A stretch of DNA of 64,000 bases, from assembly GCF_007748195.1 (NCBI RefSeq), contig NZ_CP037920.1, positions 5,361,800 to 5,425,799 on the forward strand, in the 5' to 3' direction. The DNA is from Gimesia aquarii. GTDB lineage: Bacteria > Planctomycetota > Planctomycetia > Planctomycetales > Planctomycetaceae. The first letter of the stretch is position 1. Each line of letters begins with the position of its first letter. The notes under the pieces were generated by a model. It saw only the letters and a list, made by a program, of their open reading frames with translations, ran no database searches and was not told the origin of the DNA. Both the position numbers and the translations under genes were made by a program. This document shows positions 9,696 through 18,400 of this stretch, one piece after another.

Positions 9696-10550
9696 ATGAA
9701 TGTTGACCCACGTTTTAATCAACAAACACCCCCTCCACTTGTTGTCATGACAGATTTGGATGGGACATTGCTGGATCACAATACATATTCTTATACACCA
9801 GCGATACCAGTATTAGCACGTCTCAAAGCAGCTGGTATTCCTTTGATTCTGAATACCAGCAAAACAGCCGCTGAACTTGAAGTGATACGCAAAGAGTTGG
9901 AAAACTCAGCCCCTTATGTCGTGGAAAATGGTTCGGCTGTTTTTATACCTGCTGAGTATTTTGATGGGGAATTGGAAAATCCTGCCCAGAAATCGGGATA
10001 TTACATGCACGTTTTGGGGGCACTTCGTTCAGAAATTTTGGAATTGGTTCACAAAATTCGTATAGATAAAAAATTCCTGTTTACCGGATTTGCAGACATG
10101 GAAGTCTCTGAAGTCATTGCGCATACGGGCTTATCGGAAACAGACGCTATACTTGCAGCAACACGAGAATTCTCGGAACCACTAATCTGGCAAGACTCGG
10201 CACGTCAATTGCTTAACTTTGAAGCACTGATTGCCAATCATGGATTACGGCTGCTTAAAGGTGGCCGGTTTGTGCATGTGATTGGCGCGTGTGACAAAGG
10301 AAAATGTCTGCATTGGTTAAGGGAGCGTTTTACTAACTCGTGTGGTGCGCGACCTGCTTTTGTGGCACTCGGCGATAGCCAAAATGATGTCGCCATGTTG
10401 AACGCAGCAGACACTGCCGTCATCGTGCGCTCTTCCAAGCATGAACCACCGGTCCTTGAAAAGCGATCTTCAATCATCATAACTGAAGAAATTGGCCCAC
10501 AAGGATGGGCTGATGCGTTAACCCAAATACTGGATGAAACACTTTCCTGA
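9696..10550 (+). CDS. gpgP: Glucosyl/mannosyl-3-phosphoglycerate phosphatase
   Basis: The 284-residue product is an HAD-superfamily class IIB phosphatase of the mannosyl-3-phosphoglycerate phosphatase family. Asp20 and Asp22 in TDLDGTLLD are the nucleophile and acid/base, NTSK is motif II, and ALGDSQNDVAML carries the metal-binding motif IV. In this family the enzyme dephosphorylates glucosyl- or mannosyl-3-phosphoglycerate to the free glycerate glycoside, a compatible solute. The next gene encodes a GT81 synthase, which points to glucosyl- over mannosyl-3-phosphoglycerate. The spacing to that gene is 44 bases, so they form an operon. The start ATG has only a weak ribosome-binding site. Confidence 0.85.
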   Translation: MNVDPRFNQQTPPPLVVMTDLDGTLLDHNTYSYTPAIPVLARLKAAGIPLILNTSKTAAELEVIRKELENSAPYVVENGSAVFIPAEYFDGELENPAQKSGYYMHVLGALRSEILELVHKIRIDKKFLFTGFADMEVSEVIAHTGLSETDAILAATREFSEPLIWQDSARQLLNFEALIANHGLRLLKGGRFVHVIGACDKGKCLHWLRERFTNSCGARPAFVALGDSQNDVAMLNAADTAVIVRSSKHEPPVLEKRSSIIITEEIGPQGWADALTQILDETLS

Positions 10551-10594
10551 TCATTCTGGTTTTGGCGCTCAAGCTTTGATTACGGAGGTCTGGT

Positions 10595-11815
10595 ATGGGA
10601 GACTTTTACCAAAACGGTATCATTACAACACTACATAACCTTGCTTCACGTTCTAATGCAGAGATGGAAGCGGAATTGATCCGGTTTTCTGAAGTTCGCC
10701 CGATGAGCCTCGTGCTCCCCTGTCTGTACAGCGAACTCGAAGGACCGGCTCTCGATAAGATTGTCACAGAGCTGGCAAAAGTTGGTTATCTAAATGAGAT
10801 CGTGATTGGTTTGGACCGGGCCGATGAATCGCAATACAAACACGCGATTGAATTTTTTAGTCGCCTGCCTCAGAATCATCGCATACTCTGGAATGATGGT
10901 CCTCGGCTCCAGGCAGTCAACAATATGCTACAAGAACAGGGACTGGCCCCGAAAGAGCTGGGGAAAGGTTGCAATGTCTGGTACTGTCTCGGCTATATTC
11001 TTGCACAGGGAACGACTTCTTCGGTAGCCTTACATGATTGTGATATTTTGACATACGATCGTAGCTTGCTCGCACGTTTAATTTATCCGGTTGCAAATCC
11101 CAGCTTCAACTATCAATTTTGTAAAGGTTATTACGCACGGGTCGCAGAGAGTAAGATGAATGGCCGGGTAACTCGATTATTAGTCACCCCCTTAATGCGC
11201 GCATTGAAAAAGATCCTGGGTTCATTAGATTATCTCGAATACCTGGATAGCTACCGTTACCCACTGGCGGGTGAATTTTCATTTCGCGTTGATGTGATTA
11301 ATGATATTCGGATTCCCAGTGACTGGGGTCTGGAAATCGGAGTGCTCTCGGAAGTCAAACGTAATTTCTCAACAAACCGATTATGTCAGGTTGATATTGC
11401 CGACAAATATGATCATAAACATCAGAAGTTATCTGTTGAGGATGCACAAGCGGGTCTCTCTAAAATGTCTATCGATATTTCAAAAGGTATTTTTCGAAAG
11501 CTGGCCACCAACGGCGTTGTATTTTCGACTGAAACATTTCGTTCTATCAAAGCCACTTACTATCGAATTGCTCTGGACTTTATAGAAACCTATCGTAACG
11601 ATGCCATAATTAATGGGTTAAAGTTTGATGTACACAACGAAGAAAAAGCGGTTGAATTATTCGCTGAAAATGTATTAAAGGCAGGGCTGCATTTCTTGGA
11701 AAACCCAATGGAAACCCCTTTCATCCCCAGTTGGAACCGTGTCCAAAGTGCAATTCCAGATATCTTCAGACATCTGTGTTACGCCGTTGATGATGACTAC
11801 CGGGAGTTTTCCTGA
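10595..11815 (+). CDS. gpgS: Glucosyl-3-phosphoglycerate synthase (GT81)
   Basis: The 406-residue product matches GT81 family synthases. They transfer glucose from an NDP-glucose donor to 3-phosphoglycerate. The N-terminal GT-A fold is visible: [13 protein letters not shown] first strand, a strand-turn [10 protein letters not shown], and a metal-binding D-x-D at Asp148-Cys-Asp150 in [10 protein letters not shown]. The later block [28 protein letters not shown] is characteristic of the family acceptor site. A strong CGGAGGT ribosome-binding site sits seven bases before the ATG. It is flanked by the phosphatase (upstream) and the glucosylglycerate phosphorylase (four bases downstream), which supports the substrate call. 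Product would be glucosylglycerate, an osmolyte made under salt stress or nitrogen limitation in other bacteria. Confidence 0.88.
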   Translation: MGDFYQNGIITTLHNLASRSNAEMEAELIRFSEVRPMSLVLPCLYSELEGPALDKIVTELAKVGYLNEIVIGLDRADESQYKHAIEFFSRLPQNHRILWNDGPRLQAVNNMLQEQGLAPKELGKGCNVWYCLGYILAQGTTSSVALHDCDILTYDRSLLARLIYPVANPSFNYQFCKGYYARVAESKMNGRVTRLLVTPLMRALKKILGSLDYLEYLDSYRYPLAGEFSFRVDVINDIRIPSDWGLEIGVLSEVKRNFSTNRLCQVDIADKYDHKHQKLSVEDAQAGLSKMSIDISKGIFRKLATNGVVFSTETFRSIKATYYRIALDFIETYRNDAIINGLKFDVHNEEKAVELFAENVLKAGLHFLENPMETPFIPSWNRVQSAIPDIFRHLCYAVDDDYREFS

Positions 11816-11819
11816 AAAC

Positions 11820-13583
11820 ATGACCGACCCAGTTGAGCATTCTGCAATCAGTGAATATCGATTTCATATCGAAAACCATTTGCGCATCATTTATCCCGAT
11901 CTCGATCATGCGGAGTTTGCTCAGTCACTGATTGATATTATGTGTCCTGACACTGGAGAATGCCGGACACCAGAAACACATCAAAATCACTGGACTCAAC
12001 GCGACATCATCATGATTACTTATGGCGATAGTCTGCTCACGGAGGGGCAGCCGCCTTTGGAAACATTGCTGAACTTTGCAGAGACATTTCTGCAAGACAC
12101 CATCAATGGAATTCATATCCTTCCATTTTTTCCTTATAGTTCCGATGATGGCTTTTCAATCATTGACTATCAACAAGTCAATGAGAAACTAGGCAACTGG
12201 AGCCATATCAATGCAATTGCTAAACAATTTCAATTGATGTCAGATCTTGTGATCAATCATTGTTCAAGCCAAAGTCGCTGGTTTGAACAGTTTAAACGGG
12301 GAAAGTCACCAGGCAAAAATTATTTCTTTTGTGCAACGCCAAAAGATGACATCTCTAAAGTAGTTCGTCCAAGAACAAACGAGCTATTACAATTGATAGA
12401 AACACCCGAAGGCCCTCGCTATGTATGGTGCACTTTCAGTCATGATCAAGTCGATTTGAATTTTGCAAATCCAGAATTACTAAAAGAAATTATCAAGATT
12501 ATTAAATTGTATCTGGATCATGGTGTCAGAATTTTTCGACTGGATGCAATTGCCTTTATCTGGAAAATTCCAGGTACGAGCTGCTTAAGCTTACCAGAGA
12601 CCCATGAAATTGTGCGATTATTACGAACGCTGATCCAATTTGTCTCACCGAAAGCGATTATCATTACTGAGACAAACATCCCAAATCGTGAAAATCTGGC
12701 TTACTTTGGGAACTCAAACGAAGCGCATGCGATCTATAATTTTTCTCTGCCTCCCCTGCTGGTCAACGCAATGCTACGTGGTAGTTGCCAGCATCTAAAA
12801 ACATGGATGATGAGCATGCCCCCCGCACTGCATGGAACAACATACTTAAATTTTATTGCTTCGCATGACGGTATCGGACTCCGCCCTGCCGAAGGGTTAA
12901 TGAGCGAAGAAGAAATCGGCGAAATGGTTTCTATGATGGAACAATTTGGTGGATTGACATCAATGCGTTCTCTCGCGGGTGGGGGCATGCGTCCTTATGA
13001 GATTAATATCTCCCTATTCGAAGCGATGAAAGGAACTCTGGACGGTGAAGATGAATGCCAGATCGAACGCTTTCTTTGCGCCCACGCAATTATGCTGGCT
13101 TTAGAAGGAATTCCCGCGATCTACATTCACAGTTTCCTCGGCACACGGAATGATCATACCGCTGTGGAACAGACAGGCCGTAGTCGTTCTATCAATCGTC
13201 ATCGCTGGGATTATCAGCATCTTTTGAGCGTGCTTGAAGATGAATCATCAACACATTCACGAGTCTTTCAGGGACTTTGTCATCTGATAAATGTCCGCAT
13301 CCGCCAACCAGCCTTTCATCCTAACGCAACTCAGTTTACTTTACACTTGGGAGATAGTGTATTTGCTTTCTGGCGTCAAAGTATGAATCGCCAACAGAGC
13401 ATCTTTGCGATCAACAATATCACTAATAAGGAACAAATCATTCCCTTATCAGACATTAATTTGATTGGTACTGATTCATGGGTCGATCTGATCAGCGGTG
13501 AATTGTATTCAGACCTGCATGGTGACTTGGTTCTCAACCCATACCAGGTAATCTGGTTGACAAACTTATTAGACCACCATTAA
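11820..13583 (+). CDS. GH13_18 phosphorylase, probably glucosylglycerate phosphorylase
   Basis: The 587-residue product is a GH13 subfamily 18 glucoside phosphorylase (sucrose phosphorylase-like). Catalytic residues are in place: nucleophile Asp242 in [10 protein letters not shown], acid/base Glu284 in ITETNIP, and transition-state Asp350 in FIASHDG. Family members release glucose 1-phosphate from sucrose, sucrose 6-phosphate or glucosylglycerate. Gene neighbourhood with the synthase and phosphatase favours 2-O-glucosylglycerate, giving Glc1P and glycerate. I chose the ATG at 11820, four bases after the synthase stop, over a longer frame from 11739 that would overlap the synthase by 77 bases. 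A GGGAG sequence lies 12 bases upstream. Synthesis and breakdown thus sit in one operon. Confidence 0.82.
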   Translation: MTDPVEHSAISEYRFHIENHLRIIYPDLDHAEFAQSLIDIMCPDTGECRTPETHQNHWTQRDIIMITYGDSLLTEGQPPLETLLNFAETFLQDTINGIHILPFFPYSSDDGFSIIDYQQVNEKLGNWSHINAIAKQFQLMSDLVINHCSSQSRWFEQFKRGKSPGKNYFFCATPKDDISKVVRPRTNELLQLIETPEGPRYVWCTFSHDQVDLNFANPELLKEIIKIIKLYLDHGVRIFRLDAIAFIWKIPGTSCLSLPETHEIVRLLRTLIQFVSPKAIIITETNIPNRENLAYFGNSNEAHAIYNFSLPPLLVNAMLRGSCQHLKTWMMSMPPALHGTTYLNFIASHDGIGLRPAEGLMSEEEIGEMVSMMEQFGGLTSMRSLAGGGMRPYEINISLFEAMKGTLDGEDECQIERFLCAHAIMLALEGIPAIYIHSFLGTRNDHTAVEQTGRSRSINRHRWDYQHLLSVLEDESSTHSRVFQGLCHLINVRIRQPAFHPNATQFTLHLGDSVFAFWRQSMNRQQSIFAINNITNKEQIIPLSDINLIGTDSWVDLISGELYSDLHGDLVLNPYQVIWLTNLLDHH

Positions 13584-13610
13584 TATCGCTGACTTGTAAC
13601 AACAGTCCTT

Positions 13611-14018
13611 CTATTGCTCTTCTGGTGGTTCGACTTGATTCTGAAAACAGAGCTCATAACCATCTGGATCTCTCAGAAAAAGCTGATTCATACCATAAAA
13701 AGCGACTTGTGGTGGTTCGAGCGAGAGTCCTTTTGATAAAAATTCCTCGTACATTGCCTGTGCATCACCGCAGTTGAAAAAGAGGCCTACTCCCTTGCTA
13801 CGTTCATTAGCAGTTCCATCTTCATCGGGAACAGCCAATTGTAACATCAGGGCAGCATTCCCACGTTCGATCCGACACCAGGACAATGTACCTTCCGGCT
13901 CCCACGTGAGTTTGATATCAAAACCAAGCTGTTCAATATAAAAATCAACTGAGCGAGAGAGGTCATCGACAAATAAAAGTGGTACTAACTCCTGAAGATC
14001 TGAACTCGTACTCGCCAT
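13611..14018 (-). CDS. VOC / glyoxalase-fold protein
   Basis: The 135-residue product has the paired beta-alpha-beta3 pattern of the vicinal-oxygen-chelate superfamily: LVPLLFVDDLSRSVDFYIEQLGF at the N-terminus and LFLRDPDGYELCFQ at the C-terminus, the usual end of bleomycin-resistance/glyoxalase-like proteins. Possible metal ligands include the C-terminal Glu in YELCF. Members bind antibiotics or act as small metal-dependent enzymes. The specific substrate is not predictable. It converges on the phosphorylase gene, with 27 bases between stops. Confidence 0.8.
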   Translation of the reverse strand: MASTSSDLQELVPLLFVDDLSRSVDFYIEQLGFDIKLTWEPEGTLSWCRIERGNAALMLQLAVPDEDGTANERSKGVGLFFNCGDAQAMYEEFLSKGLSLEPPQVAFYGMNQLFLRDPDGYELCFQNQVEPPEEQ

Positions 14019-14051
14019 GAGAATGTCTACTTTCTAAAAAAATAAGAGTTG

Positions 14052-14075
14052 ATCATCATAACGTGGAATGATGAT
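14052..14075. promoter_or_regulatory. Perfect inverted repeat upstream of VOC gene
   Basis: ATCATCAT at 14052-14059 and ATGATGAT at 14068-14075 form a perfect 8-bp inverted repeat with an 8-base spacer, 34 bases upstream of the minus-strand VOC start. The position fits an operator for a dimeric repressor in that gene's promoter. It could also fold as a hairpin. No regulator gene is adjacent. Confidence 0.35.
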
Positions 14076-14277
14076 TTTATACCAATCAAGATTGTTTCTA
14101 AAAGTGGATCAACAAGTCAGGATATCAAATTCTCGCCAAATGATTGTCTACATACTAGGAAAGCCAGAACGATATTTTTATGATCATTTTGAATGACTGT
14201 CAGTAGTTTTTTGCTGAAATAAACCATTCGACTCCTTTCAGATTTTCATTTTGAGCACTTCACTCGGGAATATTGAC

Positions 14278-14820
14278 ATGTTAACAAGTCTGCTTGTACC
14301 AATCATTTTGTCGGCGATTGCTTTATTTTTCGCCAGTTTCTTGTCATGGATGGTGTTCCAACTTCATCGAGATGATTGGAAAAAACTAGAAAAAGAAGAT
14401 GAGTTTCTCAAAACCATGCAGGAACTGGATGTCCCATTGGGGAATTATATGTTTCCAGGTACAAATTCACCTAAGGAAATGAACAATGACGAATACAAAC
14501 AAAAATGGGAAGCAGGCCCGTGTGGCGTAATGACAGTTTTTCCCAAAGTGAATATGGGAAAGAAACTGGGTCTGACTTTTGTGTATTTTCTGGTCATCAG
14601 CTTTGCGCTCGCTTATCTTTCAACGTTAGCGATCATTCCTGGCGCAGAATTCAAAACAGTTTTTCGATTCATATCAACAGCCGGCCTCTTCATTTTTTTA
14701 TCGTCAAGTGTGCAACACGCAATCTGGTTTCATAACCGCATTATAGGACACGTCATTGAATCGATCATGTACGCTGTCATTGTAGGTTTGATTTTCGGAT
14801 TTATGTGGCCCAGTGCTTAG
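14278..14820 (+). CDS. Small hypothetical membrane protein
   Basis: The product (180 residues from the ATG at 14278) has one hydrophobic segment at the N-terminus and three more in the C-terminal half, with a ~70-residue soluble loop between them (KKLEKEDEFLKTMQELDVPLGNYMFPG). Four membrane passes are likely. I do not recognise a named family, though similar proteins are common as conserved hypotheticals. A TTG 27 bases upstream could also start the frame but has no ribosome-binding site. It is followed 48 bases later by the DJ-1/PfpI gene on the same strand, so they may be co-transcribed. Confidence 0.6.
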   Translation: MLTSLLVPIILSAIALFFASFLSWMVFQLHRDDWKKLEKEDEFLKTMQELDVPLGNYMFPGTNSPKEMNNDEYKQKWEAGPCGVMTVFPKVNMGKKLGLTFVYFLVISFALAYLSTLAIIPGAEFKTVFRFISTAGLFIFLSSSVQHAIWFHNRIIGHVIESIMYAVIVGLIFGFMWPSA

Positions 14821-14868
14821 TATTCACTTTTCCGCGAAAATAGTAATTGATCATTAAGGATTTAGAAT

Positions 14869-15408
14869 ATGAGTGGTTCCCTACCCTTGTCAGGTTCAAA
14901 GTTTCTGTTGTTTGTTGGTGATGATTACGAAGATCTTGAACTTTGGTATCCCAAACTTCGTCTGGAGGAAGCGGGTGCCAAAACGATCATGGCAGGTCTC
15001 GAATCAGGAAAAACCTATCTGGGGAAACATGGTTACCCTGCAGTCTCACAAGCAACAATCGACAGTATCAATTCGAGCGACTATCAGGGCGTCATCTGTG
15101 CGGGCGGGTGGATGCCTGACAAACTCCGGCGTTTTGAAAAGGTTTTGTCATTATTAAAGGAATTCCATACGAGTGAGAAACTGATTGCCGCCATCTGTCA
15201 TGGAGGCTGGATGCCGATTTCAGCAGGGATTTACCATGGGGTCAAAGTCACTGGCTCACCAGGCATCAAAGATGATCTCATTAATGCAGGTGCCATCTGG
15301 GAAGATACTCCCGTTGTCATCGATCGGCATTTCGTTTCAAGTCGTCGACCAGGAGATCTGCCCGATTTTTGTAAAGGAATATTGGAAGTGCTGCTACAAG
15401 AAAAATGA
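14869..15408 (+). CDS. DJ-1/PfpI family protein
   Basis: The 179-residue product shows the DJ-1/PfpI (class I glutamine amidotransferase-like) fold. The nucleophile elbow is AAICHGGW with Cys110 and His111. An N-terminal acidic residue, Glu21 in DDYEDLEL, matches the Glu that hydrogen-bonds the Cys. A GVICAGGWMPD strand-loop precedes it. Members act as deglycases/glyoxalases, chaperones or proteases and usually respond to oxidative or carbonyl stress. An AAGGA ribosome-binding site precedes the ATG. The gene upstream is a membrane protein without a known link. Confidence 0.82.
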   Translation: MSGSLPLSGSKFLLFVGDDYEDLELWYPKLRLEEAGAKTIMAGLESGKTYLGKHGYPAVSQATIDSINSSDYQGVICAGGWMPDKLRRFEKVLSLLKEFHTSEKLIAAICHGGWMPISAGIYHGVKVTGSPGIKDDLINAGAIWEDTPVVIDRHFVSSRRPGDLPDFCKGILEVLLQEK

Positions 15409-15452
15409 ATCCAACCGGAAGCTGATTTTCTCTATTTTCATATCGACATTTA

Positions 15453-18400
15453 TTAATCGAATAATCGTTTTGCCTGTTTTTGAATCTCTTCGTTTGAATG
15501 TTCTATTAATAGTTTCTGAACAGTAGCGTCGATCATCTTTGTTGTAATTTTTTGCATTTGAGTTGCATTCAATAAGGCCCGCGCACGATTCTCCGTTCTG
15601 AGCAATGCTTCGAGAGCAAGCTTACGATTTCTTTGATTTAATTCTGGAACTGCATTGATCAAAAGTAGCGTTGATGCTTCGCAATCAATATCACCCAGCC
15701 CACTCACGGCTCCCATCTGTAACTCAGCCTGTTTAGAATTTGCGAGATATTTTTTTAATTGTGCTTTGCATGATTTAAAATCAAGCATCGCAATCATTCT
15801 AAGTGCGTCGTAGCGGGTACCTGATTTGATTTTTGGATCATCGGCCATCTTAACAGATTGCAACAACGCCTGTTTCCAGCGAGCAGCCAGTTTCGCGTCA
15901 TCTTTTAAAATTGTTTCGATACGTGCGCGAGGCCAATCTCCGGCTATCGTGATTCCATTGATAATTCCTCCTCCAATCACAACAGCCTGCCAATGTTGCA
16001 AAGCCCCTCCCTTTTCAGGCAACGATGCTTCGAGTAACTTACGAATTTCATCAACCTGATTTCGTTTTCCTAATGCAATCGCTGTTCGCCAAATTTCAGG
16101 TATCTCGCGGTATTCATCAACTGTACCAACCTTGACACTGGCAACAAGCGACTTAATTTTTGCAACCGGGTCTACGGGAACCGTCTTTGGCTTCACTTCT
16201 ACAGAACTAACGGGAACGGCTTGACTCAGGGTATCCGCTGGATGACTGGCAACGGAGATTTCAGAGAGAAAAACCCACCCTTTCTTACCTTGAAAATCAA
16301 TACGGACAAAGCGAGACTGCTGTTGTGGAAGATTAATCTCAACAGTGCGGCCATCGATTCCATAAAGGCCTAAACCGTCAGGATGGTTATCAAATCCAGA
16401 AAATTTGAGATGGTTTCCATATTGCTCACCATTATTGCTGAAAGAAATCAAAACCGAAGCGGGGGCATGAATGGTGCCCGGCTCATGATTGACTCCATAG
16501 ACAATTTTTAAAGAACGAATTGGTATTTTCTTTCCGAGATCAAAGTCGATACCTGGTTGAGGCTGTGTGCCGGCAAATCGGAACCCAACCCATTGACCAT
16601 CATTAAATCGTGCTGATCCCGTTGACTGATTGACGAGCTTCGGCTTCTTCGGATCATCAGGATAAGTGGCATCAGGTTTCACGGCTCCGACATATTTGTA
16701 TTTTATAGAAGAACTGTTTTCCTGAAGAAATACTAATAAATCTGCCATTGCTTCCAGTGAGATTTCACGTTCCAGGCCTTCTGGCATCAAAGATTTACCC
16801 GTATTCTGCAATTCTTCAAGTTGCGTTCTGAGAATCGTTTGCACTTTTCCTTTCTGGCCTTTCAAAGTGATGCTATTACTTTGCTCGGATACGAGAATCC
16901 CGGTATGAATCCTCCCTTCATCAGTCACAGCCAGATACGAGGCGTAGCGACCATCGACGGCTTTATTAGGATCTAATAACGATGTCAGCAAAAAGGATTT
17001 TGATTGATCCGTCAACGCAGCCAGATCTGGCCCTACCACATGACCTTTTCCATTTAAGCGATGGCAGGCAGCACACTGCTTCTCAAACACAACACTCCCA
17101 CGTTGTATGTTTCCCTGCTTCAGATCAATTGATTGATATTGCTTAAGAATGGAAGCACGACTGGCACTGGTTGCTACAGAAAATATTTTCCTGGCACGCT
17201 GGCTGATCTCAGGGCTTTTGTGTTTAGTTAGTTTATCACGATTCGTTAAATCAATCTGAGCCGGTTGAATGAGTTTCTGTTCGATGCTCTTTAATAATTC
17301 AATAGTGGTATTCTCTCGTGAAAGCAATTGGTCAAGCACTTCAACTCGCAATGCAGGGGTATACTGTTTCCAGTTTTTGAGGACAGTTTGTATGGCAGAA
17401 GAATTCTGTGTATTGATCAAATTGCGCAGAGCAGCAACTTGAATCTTTAGAGGAGTTTGAGGGGAAAGCAAGTCCGAAATCAATCCAATATCTTTCAGAC
17501 TCTGACCTGCGCTCATTACGAATTCTATCGCACCAATCCGATATTTCTCATGACTCTGATGATCTGATATTAACTGGCTGGCACGCTCGCGTAATAGCTG
17601 CACTTGCTGATGAACAGCCGCATCTTCATTGACTTTCTCGTGATTGAGCCCCCTTAAGATCTGCGAAAGAGAATCCCATTCCCATAATTGAAGCTCCTGA
17701 TTTTTCTCAGTACCTTCTAACAGGCTCTCTAAAATCGTTTTCAGTGCCGCTTTATCCTTTGTGGCGATCGCCATCGCCAATAGCGCTTCGTAAACCGGTA
17801 ACAATTTTGGTTTACTGCTGATTTGGGGAATCAGAACTGTAATCGCGGGTGCTAAGCGATCTGGTTCGAAACTCGTCAGTACTGCCGACCTGATATATAC
17901 ATTTGCAGAATGGTCTCTCATTAATTTTAACAAACCTTGTGTCGCTACGTCCCCTTTTAATTCACCTAACGAGTAAGCCAATTGTAAGATTACCGATAAA
18001 TTTCTCTCATCCTTAGTTCGCTCCAGAACGGCATTTGCCAATTCATTTGACTTGTTCAAGAACGGTTCTGATAAACGAACAACTTCTCTGCGAACACCTG
18101 CAGCAGGATCATTAATCCGTGACAATAACAAATCTGAATCTAATGCCTGTAGTCCTTCCAAAGTGCTTAATGCTTGTACTCGGGACTCTGGTAAGCCTGC
18201 ATTTACTGCAATAGATTTGATGATTGGAATTGTTTCCGAAGCAGATCGCAGAAGCAGTTCCTGCTGTACCATATCACGTAAGATACCATTACTTGACTTC
18301 AACAGATTCGCTAATTCTACTGAAGATAGCTTTTTGAGATTCGGTGCAGGTATCCGTTGTTGATCTTTGCGACTGATTCGATAGATTCTGCCTCGCGTCT

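Noticed and set aside
11739-11819. Longer N-terminus for the phosphorylase
   Set aside because: It would overlap the synthase coding end by 77 bases. The ATG at 11820 gives a normal family start.
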